The position numbers and the translations under genes are program-made. DNA of 60,036 bases from Paludibacteraceae bacterium (GTDB lineage Bacteria > Bacteroidota > Bacteroidia > Bacteroidales > Paludibacteraceae), in the NCBI GenBank assembly GCA_017553575.1, contig JAFZKQ010000003.1, forward strand, positions 1 to 60,036, given 5' to 3'. Below are positions 44,683 through 55,231 of the stretch, one piece after another. The notes under the pieces were generated by a model. The model searched no databases, was not told the DNA's origin, and saw nothing but the letters and a program-made list of their open reading frames with translations. Each line of letters starts with the position of its first letter. Position 1 is the first letter of the stretch.

Positions 44683-47600
44683 ATGGCTTTTAGAAAAGAA
44701 AGTAAAATAAAGAACAATTTCACGAAGATTACAATCGGTTTGGCATCTCCAGAAGAGATTTTGGAGCAGTCCAGTGGCGAGGTCTTGAAACCTGAGACCA
44801 TCAACTATAGGACCTATAAACCAGAGCGTGACGGTTTGTTCTGTGAGCGAATCTTTGGACCAGTAAAGGACTACGAGTGCCATTACGGTAAGTATAAGAG
44901 AATCCGTTATAAGGGTATCGTCTGCGACCGTTGTGGTGTCGAGGTGACTGAGAAGAAGGTGCGCCGTGAGCGTATGGGTCACATCCAATTGGTTGTGCCT
45001 GTTGCCCATATTTGGTATTTCCGTTCACTTCCTAACAAGATTGGTTACTTGTTGGGTATGCCGACCAAGAAGTTGGATGCGGTTATCTACTATGAGAGAT
45101 ACGTGGTCGTTCAACCAGGTATCAAGGCTGAGGACGGAATCCAGGAGCAAGATCTTTTGACAGAAGAGGAATATCTCGATATTTTGGATACTCTTCCAAG
45201 AGAGAACCAAATGCTTGAAGATACGGATCCAAACAAGTTCATCGCAAAGATGGGTGCTGAGGCAATCTATGACTTGCTTCAACGCGTTGATTTGGACTCT
45301 CTTTCATATGAGCTTCGTAATAGGGCTAACCAAGAGTCTTCCCAACAAAGGAAGAGTGAGGCCTTGAAGCGCCTTCAGGTGGTGGAGGCATTCCGTTCTT
45401 CCAACGGAAAGAACAAGCCAGAATGGATGATCGTTAAGATTGTCCCTGTCATCCCACCTGAACTTCGTCCGTTGGTTCCGTTGGATGGTGGTCGTTTCGC
45501 CACTTCCGACTTGAACGATTTGTATCGTCGTGTGATTATCCGTAATAACCGTTTGAAGAGGTTGATTGAGATAAAGGCACCTGAGGTTATCTTGAGAAAC
45601 GAGAAGCGTATGCTTCAAGAGGCAGTCGACTCATTGTTCGACAATTCAAGAAAGTCAAGTGCAGTTAAGACGGATGCTAACCGTCCGTTGAAGTCTCTCT
45701 CAGACAGCTTGAAAGGTAAGCAAGGACGTTTCCGTCAGAACTTGTTGGGTAAGCGTGTCGACTATTCCGCTCGTTCCGTAATCGTCGTTGGTCCTGAGTT
45801 GAAGATGCACGAGTGTGGTCTTCCTAAGGATATGGCGGCAGAATTGTATAAGCCGTTCGTCATCAGAAAGCTCATTGAGCGTGGTATCGTGAAGACGGTT
45901 AAGTCGGCTAAGAAGATCGTTGACCGTAAGGATCCTGTGGTTTGGGATATCTTGGAGCATGTGATGAAGGGTCACCCAGTGTTGTTGAACCGTGCCCCTA
46001 CGTTGCACCGTTTGGGTATCCAGGCATTCCAACCTAAGATGATCGAGGGTAAGGCTATTCAATTGCACCCGTTGGCTTGTACGGCGTTCAATGCCGACTT
46101 CGACGGTGACCAGATGGCCGTTCACCTCCCTCTCGGAAACGAGGCTGTTTTGGAGGCTCAAATGTTGATGTTGGCATCTCACAATATCTTGAACCCTGCT
46201 AACGGTTCTCCTATTACGGTGCCTTCTCAGGATATGGTGCTTGGTCTCTACTATATTACGAAACCTCGCTCTGGAGCTATGGGCTCTGGCTTGATTTTCT
46301 ATAGCGTGGAAGAGGCTGAGATCGCTTATAACGAAGGAAAGGTTGACCTTCACGCTCCTATCAAGGTTTACGTTAAGGACGTAAACGAGAAGGGCGAGAT
46401 CGTTGACGTTATGGTTGAGACAACGGTTGGTCGTTTGAAGTTCAACCAGTTCGTTCCACAAGAGGCTGGTTATGTCAATACATTGATTACGAAGAAGTCT
46501 CTCCGTGATATTATCGGTAAGGTAATCAAGGCTTGTGGAGTGGCTCGTACGGCTCAATTCCTCGATGACATCAAGAACCTCGGATACTATATGGCGTTCA
46601 AGGGTTGTTTGTCATTTAACTTGGAGAATGTGATCATCCCTAAGGAGAAAGACGAGTTGGTACAAGAGGGTTATAAGGAAGTTGAGGAGATCATGAATAA
46701 CTATAACATGGGATTCATCACCTACAACGAGCGTTATAACCAAATCATTGATACTTGGACACACGTCAACGCTAAGTTGTCTAACATCTTGATGAAGACG
46801 ATTTCGGAGGACGACCAAGGATTCAACTCTGTGTTCATGATGCTTGACTCTGGTGCCCGTGGTTCTAAGGAGCAGATTCGACAGCTTTCCGGTATGCGTG
46901 GTTTGATGGCTAAGCCTCAGAAGTCAGGTGCCGAGGGCGGTCAGATTATCGAGAACCCGATCCTTTCTAACTTTAAAGAGGGATTGTCCGTGTTGGAGTA
47001 CTTTATTTCAACGCACGGTGCTCGTAAAGGTCTTGCCGATACAGCCTTGAAGACAGCCGACGCAGGTTACTTGACTCGTCGTTTGGTTGACGTATCTCAC
47101 GATGTGATCATCAACGAGGAGGATTGCGGTACGTTGCGTGGTTTGATCTGTACTGAATTGAAGAATAACGAGGAGGTTGTTGCTTCCTTGTATGAAAGAA
47201 TATTGGGTCGTGTTTCTGTTCACGATATTCAACATCCGTTGACGGGCGAGATTATCGTTCGTGCTGGTGAGGAGATCCGTGAGGATGCTGCCCAAATCAT
47301 CCAAGACTCCCCAATCGAAAGAGTCGAAATCCGTTCTGTGCTCACTTGTGAGTCTAAGAAGGGTGTTTGTGCGAAGTGTTACGGACGTAACTTGGCTACT
47401 AGCCGCTTGGTACAGAAGGGTGAGTCTGTCGGTGTTATCGCCGCTCAGTCTATCGGTGAGCCTGGTACTCAGTTGACATTGCGTACATTCCACGTGGGAG
47501 GTATCGCAGGTAACATCGCTGCTGAGTCTGGTATTACTTCTAAGTATGACGCAATTGTTGAAATCGACGAGTTGCGTACGGTAGATTCGGAGAATGAGGA

Positions 47601-48990
47601 CGGTTCACCTGTACAAATTGTCGTAGGACGTTTGGCTGAGTTGAAGTTGGTTGACCCTAATACGAAGATTGTGTTGATGAACGCCAATATCCCTTATGGT
47701 GCGAAGTTGTTCATTAAGAATGGCTCTACAGTAACGAAGGGTGAGCGCATTTGTGAGTGGGACCCATTCAACGCCGTAATCATCACGGAGGCTTCCGGTC
47801 GCGTCGAGTTGGAGAGCGTCATCGAGAACGTTACCTACAAGACAGAGTCGGATGAGACAACTGGTTTGAAGGAGAAGATCATGATCGAGTCTAAGGACAA
47901 GAGCAAGATCCCTGCTGCACATATTGTTAACGAGAAGGGTGAAGTCATCAAGACATACAACTTGCCTGTGGGTGCCCACTTGGTAGTTGATGAGGGCGAC
48001 AAGGTTAAGAGCGGTCAGTTGATCGTGAAGATTCCGAGAGCGGTTGGTAAGGCCGGAGATATCACGGGAGGTCTTCCTCGTGTCACTGAGTTGTTCGAGG
48101 CTCGTAACCCATCTAACCCTGCTGTCGTAGCCGAAATCGATGGTGAGATTAACTTTGGTAAGGTAAAACGTGGTAATCGTGAAATCTCAATCACGTCTAA
48201 GACGGGTGAGGTGAAGAGATACTTGGTGCCATTGTCAAAGCAGATCTTGGTTCAAGAGAACGACTACGTACGTGCTGGTACTCCGTTGTCTGACGGTGCA
48301 ATCACGCCTTCCGACATCTTGGCCATCAAGGGACCTACAGCTGTTCAAGAGTATATCGTGAACGAGGTTCAAGATGTGTACCGTCTACAGGGTGTGAAGA
48401 TCAACGATAAGCACTTTGAGGTGATTGTACGTCAAATGATGCGTAAGGTTGAGATCGTCGATCCAGGTGATACTCGTTTCTTGGAGAAGGAATTGGTTGA
48501 CAAGTTGGAATTCATGGAGGAGAACGACCGTATCTTCGGTAAGAAGGTCGTTATCGATTCTGGCGATTCTGAGACGATGAAGCCAGGCCAAATCGTTACG
48601 GCTCGTCGCTTGAGAGATGAGAACAGTACGTTGAAGCGTCGTGACTTGAAGTTGGTGGTAACAAGGGATGCCATCCCTGCTACGTCAAGCCAAGTCCTTC
48701 AAGGTATCACACGTGCTGCATTGCAGACAACAAGCTTCATGTCGGCTGCATCCTTCCAGGAGACTACGAAGGTATTGAACGATGCTGCTATCCGTGGTAA
48801 GGTTGACTACTTGGAGGGTATGAAGGAGAACGTGATTTGCGGTCACTTGATTCCTGCTGGTACGGGTCAACGTGAGTTCGATCGCTTGATCGTAGGTTCT
48901 AAGGATGACTTCGATCGCATCGAGGCAAACAGAATGCGTGACGAGGAGCCTGTAGTTCGCCATGAGGTGACAGTAGAAGATGATATTTAA
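44683..48990 (+). CDS. rpoC: RNA polymerase subunit beta'
   Basis: 1435 residues. The N-terminal zinc site is in [26 protein letters not shown], the active-site loop [15 protein letters not shown] carries the three catalytic Asp, and the second zinc site is in [18 protein letters not shown]. The bridge helix and trigger loop lie in order ([41 protein letters not shown]). Complete and of normal length. Confidence 0.98.
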   Translation: MAFRKESKIKNNFTKITIGLASPEEILEQSSGEVLKPETINYRTYKPERDGLFCERIFGPVKDYECHYGKYKRIRYKGIVCDRCGVEVTEKKVRRERMGHIQLVVPVAHIWYFRSLPNKIGYLLGMPTKKLDAVIYYERYVVVQPGIKAEDGIQEQDLLTEEEYLDILDTLPRENQMLEDTDPNKFIAKMGAEAIYDLLQRVDLDSLSYELRNRANQESSQQRKSEALKRLQVVEAFRSSNGKNKPEWMIVKIVPVIPPELRPLVPLDGGRFATSDLNDLYRRVIIRNNRLKRLIEIKAPEVILRNEKRMLQEAVDSLFDNSRKSSAVKTDANRPLKSLSDSLKGKQGRFRQNLLGKRVDYSARSVIVVGPELKMHECGLPKDMAAELYKPFVIRKLIERGIVKTVKSAKKIVDRKDPVVWDILEHVMKGHPVLLNRAPTLHRLGIQAFQPKMIEGKAIQLHPLACTAFNADFDGDQMAVHLPLGNEAVLEAQMLMLASHNILNPANGSPITVPSQDMVLGLYYITKPRSGAMGSGLIFYSVEEAEIAYNEGKVDLHAPIKVYVKDVNEKGEIVDVMVETTVGRLKFNQFVPQEAGYVNTLITKKSLRDIIGKVIKACGVARTAQFLDDIKNLGYYMAFKGCLSFNLENVIIPKEKDELVQEGYKEVEEIMNNYNMGFITYNERYNQIIDTWTHVNAKLSNILMKTISEDDQGFNSVFMMLDSGARGSKEQIRQLSGMRGLMAKPQKSGAEGGQIIENPILSNFKEGLSVLEYFISTHGARKGLADTALKTADAGYLTRRLVDVSHDVIINEEDCGTLRGLICTELKNNEEVVASLYERILGRVSVHDIQHPLTGEIIVRAGEEIREDAAQIIQDSPIERVEIRSVLTCESKKGVCAKCYGRNLATSRLVQKGESVGVIAAQSIGEPGTQLTLRTFHVGGIAGNIAAESGITSKYDAIVEIDELRTVDSENEDGSPVQIVVGRLAELKLVDPNTKIVLMNANIPYGAKLFIKNGSTVTKGERICEWDPFNAVIITEASGRVELESVIENVTYKTESDETTGLKEKIMIESKDKSKIPAAHIVNEKGEVIKTYNLPVGAHLVVDEGDKVKSGQLIVKIPRAVGKAGDITGGLPRVTELFEARNPSNPAVVAEIDGEINFGKVKRGNREISITSKTGEVKRYLVPLSKQILVQENDYVRAGTPLSDGAITPSDILAIKGPTAVQEYIVNEVQDVYRLQGVKINDKHFEVIVRQMMRKVEIVDPGDTRFLEKELVDKLEFMEENDRIFGKKVVIDSGDSETMKPGQIVTARRLRDENSTLKRRDLKLVVTRDAIPATSSQVLQGITRAALQTTSFMSAASFQETTKVLNDAAIRGKVDYLEGMKENVICGHLIPAGTGQREFDRLIVGSKDDFDRIEANRMRDEEPVVRHEVTVEDDI

Positions 48991-49382
48991 TCGTTCCTCG
49001 AAATGCTTTTTGGTTAGGCATTTTATCTAGGATACTAATAAAAGAGGGTATGTCTTTGGAGGCATACCCTCTTCCATTTTTCCTTCATTAGGGAAATTTA
49101 TAATTTTATGATAGTGGCCCTTTTATTTTGTTTTTTATTTATTTGTTGGAATCACTAATTATATATATCTTAGTCGCTTGAAATTTGGCCGGGTGGCCTT
49201 AGCTCGATTTTAGTGAGTTTTTTGATTCGCTGGAGATAGGTAATAACCGAAGGAAGGTTGTGGAATTTGGCTCTCTGTGGTAGAACGGATTTGCTATCTT
49301 GTTGATTTATAGTGTTGATTTGTCGATAGTTCAGCAAAGTTGGGAAGGAGTTGACCTTGATCTTTCTTTAAATTTCTTATAG
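48991..49382. other. Gap between rpoC and DUF3467 gene
   Basis: The first 90 bp hold the terminator at 49042-49080. The other 300 bp are AT-rich with no gene, RNA or repeat I can support. Confidence 0.5.
49042..49080 (+). terminator. Terminator after rpoC
   Basis: A 12-bp stem, aagagggtatgt with ggcataccctctt, followed by ccattttt. Confidence 0.85.
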
Positions 49383-49712
49383 ATGGAAAATGATTTGAAT
49401 AAACCAAAGCCGGTTGGAGTGGGCGTAGAGTTGACAGAGGAAGTGGCAGAAGGTGTCTATTCCAATTTGGCCATCATTTCGCATTCTTCTTCTGAGTTTG
49501 TGATTGATTTTGCGAGGGTTATGCCCAATGTGCCTAAGGCGAAGGTGAAGTCTCGCATCGTTTTGACTCCAGAGCATGCGAAGCATCTTCTTTTGGCGTT
49601 GCAAGACAATTTGGCGAAATATGAGCAGCGCTATGGACCCATATCAAAGTCGGAGTCCGAAACGTTCAACCCTACGATGCCGATTAATTTTGGCAACTCA
49701 GGCGAGGCGTGA
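49383..49712 (+). CDS. DUF3467 family protein
   Basis: 109 residues. VELTEEVAEGVYSNLAIISHSSSEFVIDFARVMPNVPKAKVKSRIVLTPEHAKHLLLALQDNLAKYE is the whole conserved DUF3467 domain. It has no signal peptide. Genes of this type commonly follow rpoC in Bacteroidota; the role is unknown, though the repeated linkage suggests a link to transcription. Confidence 0.9.
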   Translation: MENDLNKPKPVGVGVELTEEVAEGVYSNLAIISHSSSEFVIDFARVMPNVPKAKVKSRIVLTPEHAKHLLLALQDNLAKYEQRYGPISKSESETFNPTMPINFGNSGEA

Positions 49713-49752
49713 TGATTTAGTTTTTAATTAGTAAATTAATAATGTTCAGAAT

Positions 49753-50124
49753 ATGATGAAGAAAATTATTTTGTCTCTTTTGTTCGGTTCTTATGCTCTT
49801 TCTGCAATTCCTTCTGAGTTTATGAAGGTGTCAGGTGAGTTGGTTTTGACTGACGATATGCGTAGGTGCCATCAGATTAGAAAAGGATACAGTAGGAAGG
49901 ACAAATCCCAGTGGGAGCCATTCTGTGGCAAGTTCAAGAACTTCTACTACGAGGCTGGTTACGAGTATACCATGCACGTAGAAAAATACGATCCTCAGGC
50001 AGATACGATTTACGTGATTAAGACTATCGGTCGTGATAACTCGGATTCTTACAGAAAACAACAAGAGTTGAAGAAGCGTAGGGCAGAGGCCGCTGCAGCA
50101 GCTGCTGCTGAAAAGGACGAGTAG
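49753..50124 (+). CDS. Exported DUF4377-like protein
   Basis: 123 residues (two adjacent ATGs at 49753 and 49756). A signal peptide (KKIILSLLFGSYALSA) precedes a short domain with QWEPFCGKFKNFYYEAGYEYTMHVEK, which fits the W...I-x-G-F-x-Y-E-x-G-Y-x-Y pattern of DUF4377. The C-terminus is a charged helix ending in Ala/Glu repeats (KKRRAEAAAAAAAEKDE). Function unknown. Confidence 0.7.
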   Translation: MMKKIILSLLFGSYALSAIPSEFMKVSGELVLTDDMRRCHQIRKGYSRKDKSQWEPFCGKFKNFYYEAGYEYTMHVEKYDPQADTIYVIKTIGRDNSDSYRKQQELKKRRAEAAAAAAAEKDE

Positions 50125-50133
50125 AAAAGAACG

Positions 50134-50166
50134 AAGGTAGATGCGTAATGCATCTACCTTTTTTTA
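50134..50166 (+). terminator. Terminator after the DUF4377-like gene
   Basis: An 11-bp perfect stem, aaggtagatgc with gcatctacctt, loop gtaat, then seven T. Confidence 0.9.
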
Positions 50167-50375
50167 TGCTTTTTGAGGAGATAGCATCTCCTCTTGTATT
50201 TTATATGTCAACCGAAGAGAAAGCTTTGTTTGTCTGAAAATCATCTTCTAGGATTGCCAATTTACATTTGAAAGGTAGATGTAAAATTCTTTGGCTTCGA
50301 CATAGACTCTGTCAAAGGAGCTATAGTTGATGGATGATATCTATTGTGTATGGCAACCTTCGGGTCTTGCCTTTG

Positions 50376-50708
50376 CTATTCTTCTTTTTCTTTTTCTTCT
50401 TTTTTGTATCGTTTAAAGATTGCTTTTATAGAGGCAATGTTTGTGCTGGTTGAATCTCGTTTCAATCCAGCTATGAAGCCTTTCATGGCGATCCTTTTAT
50501 TTTCTTCTGTGGAGTCTATGCCTGCTGCTTGTAAGGCCATTTTGCAGAATAGACCATATTGTGCTCCTAATATATAGTTGATGCTGTCTGTCTCGTCTTG
50601 TAGCGTGATTTTTGACGCATATTCTCCTCGGGGGGCTTGGTGAGCTTGTCCGCAGGAAGAGAGAATGGATAAGGCGAATGCGAAAGCCGCTATGATTTTT
50701 ATGTTCAT
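50376..50708 (-). CDS. Small lipoprotein resembling an FKBP N-terminal domain alone
   Basis: 110 residues. The lipoprotein signal (IIAAFAFALSILSSC) puts the lipidated Cys at residue 19. LQDETDSINYILGAQYGLFCKMALQAAGIDSTEENKRIAMKGFIAGLKRDS matches the dimerising N-terminal domain of FKBP-type isomerases, but there is no isomerase domain and the end is a Lys/Glu tail. Its ATG overlaps the stop of the upstream FKBP gene (ATGA), so the two are translationally coupled and may form a mixed dimer. Confidence 0.7.
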   Translation of the reverse strand: MNIKIIAAFAFALSILSSCGQAHQAPRGEYASKITLQDETDSINYILGAQYGLFCKMALQAAGIDSTEENKRIAMKGFIAGLKRDSTSTNIASIKAIFKRYKKEEKEKEE

Positions 50709-51418
50709 TCTTTTATGCTTTTTAGTTCAAAATCGTAAATGAGTGCCGAATAAGGCTTGATTCTTGAATTTTCACCGAAACTCAAGGTGTTGAAAAGGTA
50801 GGGTGGAACCACTACTTGGAAAACAGAGCCTTCGGGCATGAGGAGAATCGGCTTTTGTAAACATTCGTTGAACTCTTCTACTCCAATCCATCTAGCTTCC
50901 GAATGAGGGGTTTGGTCGAACTTTTTGCCCTCAAAATCTCGTCCCACATAGTTGATCAGTACTTTTGCTTGTGGAGATGGCGTCGGCCCAGATCCTTTTT
51001 TTAAGATTTTGTAGCGTACACCATTATCCATGGTGACGGTGCTGTCGTTCTTCGCATATTCTCGGATAAGGCTATCACCGTAAGCAATATATACTCTGTG
51101 CTTCCTTTTGTTTAGTATCTCGTGATAGCCGTTGAGTCGTCTCTCTCGTTCTCCTCCGTCGATGAGGATGGCAGAGTCTGCAGTTAGCGCATCTAAGAAC
51201 CCTTTGACGAGGCATTGGCTCTTGAAAGTCATCGTATCGGGGAACGAAGCCACATGGCTTAGTAGGAATGAGGCTGCTTGATAACCACATAGGTATCCGA
51301 TAGAGTCGGATGTCGTGTTCAGAAATGTTTCTTCTTTGGGCTTGCTTGTTTCGCTTGGTTGAGAGCAGGCGCAGAGAAGAAACGGGAGCAGGGATATTTG
51401 TATTAGTTTTTTGTTCAT
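50705..51418 (-). CDS. FKBP-type peptidyl-prolyl isomerase-like lipoprotein
   Basis: 237 residues from the ATG at 51418 (MNKKLIQISLLPFLLCAC, lipidated Cys at 18). The N-terminal FKBP_N part reads DSIGYLCGYQAASFLLSH and VKGFLDAL. The C-terminal FKBP domain has GVRYKILKKGSGPTPSPQAKVLINYVGRDFEGKKFDQT, then MPEGSVFQVVVPPYL and SALIYDFELKSI. The usual VIPGW segment is replaced (EEFNECLQK), so activity may be weak; it may act as a chaperone for outer-membrane proteins. Located in the envelope. Confidence 0.82.
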   Translation of the reverse strand: MNKKLIQISLLPFLLCACSQPSETSKPKEETFLNTTSDSIGYLCGYQAASFLLSHVASFPDTMTFKSQCLVKGFLDALTADSAILIDGGERERRLNGYHEILNKRKHRVYIAYGDSLIREYAKNDSTVTMDNGVRYKILKKGSGPTPSPQAKVLINYVGRDFEGKKFDQTPHSEARWIGVEEFNECLQKPILLMPEGSVFQVVVPPYLFNTLSFGENSRIKPYSALIYDFELKSIKE

Positions 51419-51632
51419 GGATTTATTCGTTTTTCCAATTTCCAATGTTTTTGAAAAAGGAGGGGTGCCAAAACGAGAGATTCGGATATCCTCGGGATGT
51501 TAAAGGGAAAGAATTCCGAAAAAATGAGTGAAATCTTCATTTTGCCCCTTCTTCAATCGTCCGAAAAGAATTTTGCGAATTTCTGATTTTGGCACTCCCT
51601 TGTTTATTCAGTGTCCAATCGAAGTTTTGAAA

Positions 51633-52532
51633 TTATTGGTTTTTGGCGTGTAAGTAAATGTACTTACCTCCAGCACCATCATTTAAGTCGCCAGAAACAA
51701 GTCTATAACCTGAGACGCTTTTTTTCTCGCTGATAGCGATGGCTTTAATCGCCCCTCTAAGTTTGTTGTTGTGTGAACCGAAGAGATAGATGTATCTACC
51801 ACCAGCTCCTTCGTTGAGGTCAACTTGTTCTCCTGTGCCCAAATAGTAATTCGACCAACCTAGATATAGGTTTTCAACAATTGTGTTTTGCCCTTTGCAA
51901 CCGTTTGTTCCTTCTTCATGCCATTCGAAGCTGTATCCTGTTAAATAGCGGTATTGGGAAGCTACCTGTGCTGCATAGTGGCCCTTTTTCCTTTCGGTCA
52001 TTGAGGCTAACTCTCTGAGCATGGAGTTCGATCTTATCCTTGCGTTGTATTCCTCTGCTGATCCAAGTTGTTCTGGACAATAGTAGAAATAAATAAATTT
52101 ACCACCTGCGCCAGCGTTGAGGTCGAAGTTGAGTTTGTAGTAATCATAAAGTTCGCTTCTTCCGTGAGGAATAGAACGGTACCAGCTTGGAGCCTCAGCT
52201 GCACTATTGAATGCCCGAGCTTGAACTCCGATTATATACCGTAGGTTTTCTGTTCCTGTTGAGAGCGCACGTAGTGCGGCTGAGTTGTTCTCATCATCGG
52301 AGAATACGATTTCATTGGAACCTTCTTCTTCTGAATGAGGTTTTGCACGATAGATGTCTTTTGAAATAGAATCACCTTTCGCTACTTCAAAGAAAGGAAC
52401 GAGGTAGTCATCTTCGTCTCCGTTTGTTTGATAATTGTTGTTCTCGGAATCTAATTCTTTGTCACATGAGGAAAATGCTAAGGCAGCGGACATAAGCATC
52501 CCGCCCCAAAATAAAGTTTTTTTGACTTTCAT
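51633..52532 (-). CDS. Lipoprotein with three DLNxGAGGxYIYL repeats
   Basis: 299 residues. The signal ends in SAALAFSSC (lipidated Cys at 23), followed by an acidic linker. The C-terminal 200 residues contain three spaced motifs: DLNAGAGGKFIYFYY, DLNEGAGGRYIYLFG and DLNDGAGGKYIYLHA. Each ends one lobe, with segments such as IIGVQARAFN and IKAIAISEKKSV before them. The motif recalls MABP-type beta-prism modules that bind membranes, and similar repeats in some pore-forming proteins; this is resemblance by eye, so a surface lipid- or glycan-binding role is only inference. A possible -7 box TATCTTTG lies on the minus strand near 52707-52714. Confidence 0.7.
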   Translation of the reverse strand: MKVKKTLFWGGMLMSAALAFSSCDKELDSENNNYQTNGDEDDYLVPFFEVAKGDSISKDIYRAKPHSEEEGSNEIVFSDDENNSAALRALSTGTENLRYIIGVQARAFNSAAEAPSWYRSIPHGRSELYDYYKLNFDLNAGAGGKFIYFYYCPEQLGSAEEYNARIRSNSMLRELASMTERKKGHYAAQVASQYRYLTGYSFEWHEEGTNGCKGQNTIVENLYLGWSNYYLGTGEQVDLNEGAGGRYIYLFGSHNNKLRGAIKAIAISEKKSVSGYRLVSGDLNDGAGGKYIYLHAKNQ

Positions 52533-52998
52533 TTGAATTTTTTTTAGTTGTTTTAATTAATTTAATTGGACATGAATTTCATTTTTTTTGTTTTAATTAA
52601 AAAGAATAGGCGAAGTCGTATTATAAAATAGAGATGATTTTCAAAATCTCATTTCTAAATAATGACAAAAATCGGAATAATACGTATAAGACTATCTTTC
52701 TTTCTGCAAAGATATGCTTTTTTAGTTTACATTGTTTCTTTTTTCTTAAAAAAATAGTCTTAAGATTGATGGTCAAGTTTTTGGGAAATTAGATCTATTT
52801 ATTTGAGTTATTCCACCAACTCTTTCCCCCTCAGAAAAACACATTCTCCTTTATTATTCTTATTTTATTTTGATTACTTTTGTTCTATCGAAAGTCTTTT
52901 GCGAAAAATCCATTACGTGACTCTCGGCAGATGGAATAGGAAAAGCTATCCCTTATCGTGTTGATTTATACTAATATTAATATAGTTAATTTGCTTCT
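52533..52998. other. AT-rich gap between two exported-protein genes
   Basis: 466 bp. It probably holds both divergent promoters: TATCTTTG on the minus strand near 52707-52714, and TACTTTTG on the plus strand at 52875-52882. Neither has a clear -33 box. No gene, repeat or RNA is visible. Confidence 0.45.
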
Positions 52999-54999
52999 TT
53001 GAAGATGAAAAAGAAAAACTATATGTCGGCAGTTTTCCTGCTGTTATCTCTTATCTTGGGCATAACTTCCTCCGCATCTTCCAAGGATACGAGGGCGCGG
53101 TTGAACGTTCTGGCTCACCCTTTCGATTTTTACGTCGCTAAGAATGGAAATTGTTATGTCGTTAATGGTGTAGGCAATGTCTTCAAGACGAATCTTTCCT
53201 CTTCTGTGTGGACTGACATTATGCTGAAAGATGAAGATAATCTTTTTGGGCCTGGATTGAAAACTGTATATGAATTGCAGGACAGTGTCCTTTTGCTGGG
53301 CGGTTCCTTTTTTCAGTCGGGTTCTATTTCCCGTTCTGTGGATGGGGGCAAGTCGTTTGATAATGATATGACGCAGACCTCTTATATTGATGCTATGTAT
53401 TCCGATGGGGCAAATCGGGTCTGGGCCGTTGATATTGAACAGGATTTGTACTATTCGGCAGATGCAGGTAAAACATGGACGAAAAAGCCCATCTATACAA
53501 ATAAAGATCTAGAAAATCGCACGAGTTCCATTTATTTTGAAGCAGACGGGAAGGTGGGGTATATTACCACACATCGTAATTCGATTTTGAAAACCACGGA
53601 TGGGGGTGATTCTTTCACTCGGATACCAACTCCCGGCGACCAGTTGCCCAATAAGAGCAAAAGGTATGGGGCTTCTAGGGTTAAGTGTTTTGTGCCCGTT
53701 GGTAAGCACTATTTTGTGGAACAGTATGGGCATATCTATATGTCGGGGAAGGATTCTATTTGTTGGCAAAAGGTGGACTCTTTGAAATGGATCGGTCGTT
53801 CGTCGGAACTAGGTCTTTTTGCGATTACATCTAGCGCTAACGTCGCATTTTTTGATTCAGACTTGAATTTAAAGTGGATGCAGAAAATACCTGAGCCTTT
53901 GGTGAATGAGGCGATGCTCCCAATTTCAGGTTCGACCTTATCTGAGGAGAATCTCAAATGTGTATGTGATGGGCAAATCTATTTTCTTCTTACCGATAGT
54001 TACGATATCTGTTCGATTGGAGAAAAAGGGGTGAAGATGTATAGGCTCTATTCGGACAAAACGATTGAGTATAGTGAAGAAAATCTGAGACATTCGAGAA
54101 TCGATACGTTGAAAGGGAAGATATTGAAGACGGATGGCAGGGATGTCGTCTGTCGTACTTTCTCTGGATCTTGGTATCGTTTGGCTACTCTGCCACGTAA
54201 AATGATAAATGTATGGACGGATAAGGAAAATTACTATGTCTCTGATCGGTATTTTAATAAGTATAGAGTCGATTGTGAGCAAGGAACGGTGGAACCTTAC
54301 GAGAGCAGCTTGGCTGGGCTGGAAAATCTGACAGTAAAGGAAGTCGTTTTGGAGACGTTTATAGGAGGGTGCTACGGAACACAATCTCAAGGACTTGTGC
54401 GTTACGAGTTGAATGAAAAGGGCGATTTTGAGAGGAAGATAGTCGATTCTTATAAAACCGATTGGTGCAATAGGGTTCCTGAAAAGTTGGAAAAGGCAGG
54501 TGTGGATAGCTTATGGGCGGCCGTGAAGAAAGGGTTGGACGGAAAGCCTGAGACGATTCCGTTTTCAGTGACGGAGGAAGACAAAAAAAATTATAGGGGG
54601 CTTGTTGACAAGAAATTGAAAGAAAAACGGGAGAAGGAGAACGGAGTTCGTGACTTTTTCTATTCGTTTGCCGATTCAATCAACACATTGGACGCTGGCG
54701 CTATCGCCAATATCCTCTCTATGGGCAATCCTTATGTGATAGATGCTACCGGTAGGCGTGAAACGACCTTTGTCTTTAAGTTGTCGAATGGAGAGTCTTT
54801 GGTTGTAAAAAACATAAAGAATTTCCCAAATTATCTTTGTTCCCCTTGGTTGGCATTCTATAAGGGGGAGAATTTTGTCGTGCGGTCGCTTCGTGTGGGA
54901 CTTTGGCTTGATGTTGTCACGAAGGAATGCTTCCTTCCATCCAAGACGAAGGAACAGACAATGTGGCAGATAGCCTACTATTATTGGGGAAAGCAGTAG
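52999..54999 (+). CDS. Exported BNR/Asp-box propeller-like protein
   Basis: 666 residues with a signal peptide (about 1-28, AVFLLLSLILGITSSASS). The N-terminal half carries Asp-box (BNR) motifs SRSVDGGKSF, YYSADAGKTW and LKTTDGGDSF, spaced about 60 residues apart, which suggest a beta-propeller as in sialidases, Ycf48 or sortilin-like proteins. The C-terminal half is charged and has no known motif. No catalytic residues of sialidases can be identified, and there is no T9SS domain or lipobox. Periplasmic or surface role unknown. Confidence 0.7.
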   Translation: MKMKKKNYMSAVFLLLSLILGITSSASSKDTRARLNVLAHPFDFYVAKNGNCYVVNGVGNVFKTNLSSSVWTDIMLKDEDNLFGPGLKTVYELQDSVLLLGGSFFQSGSISRSVDGGKSFDNDMTQTSYIDAMYSDGANRVWAVDIEQDLYYSADAGKTWTKKPIYTNKDLENRTSSIYFEADGKVGYITTHRNSILKTTDGGDSFTRIPTPGDQLPNKSKRYGASRVKCFVPVGKHYFVEQYGHIYMSGKDSICWQKVDSLKWIGRSSELGLFAITSSANVAFFDSDLNLKWMQKIPEPLVNEAMLPISGSTLSEENLKCVCDGQIYFLLTDSYDICSIGEKGVKMYRLYSDKTIEYSEENLRHSRIDTLKGKILKTDGRDVVCRTFSGSWYRLATLPRKMINVWTDKENYYVSDRYFNKYRVDCEQGTVEPYESSLAGLENLTVKEVVLETFIGGCYGTQSQGLVRYELNEKGDFERKIVDSYKTDWCNRVPEKLEKAGVDSLWAAVKKGLDGKPETIPFSVTEEDKKNYRGLVDKKLKEKREKENGVRDFFYSFADSINTLDAGAIANILSMGNPYVIDATGRRETTFVFKLSNGESLVVKNIKNFPNYLCSPWLAFYKGENFVVRSLRVGLWLDVVTKECFLPSKTKEQTMWQIAYYYWGKQ

Positions 55000-55139
55000 C
55001 GTGGTTTGCAATGGTCGTTGATTTTATTTCCCGTAGGATTCCCTAGTTTCTTTTTCTCTAGAGGTTTCCTCTATTCTGAATAAAACCAGCTTGTTTTATA
55101 TTACTTGGATTAGAATGTTATAAAATCGTTTTTTTTCTC

Positions 55140-55147
55140 TACTTTTG
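55140..55147 (+). promoter_or_regulatory. Likely -7 box of the lipoprotein gene at 55232
   Basis: TACTTTTG matches TAnnTTTG about 85 nt before the ATG; no clear -33 box. Confidence 0.4.
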
Positions 55148-55231
55148 TGCGCCGATGGTTTGTCGGTTTGGGACGCCTATGTTTACAAAGATTGCTTATG
55201 ACGTTTCTGATGATTAATAATAAAAAATAGT

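Noticed and set aside
40799-48963. Long open frames antisense to rpoB and rpoC (up to about 400 codons)
   Set aside because: Codon bias of highly expressed genes leaves the opposite strand open; the translations have no family features and the sense genes are complete.
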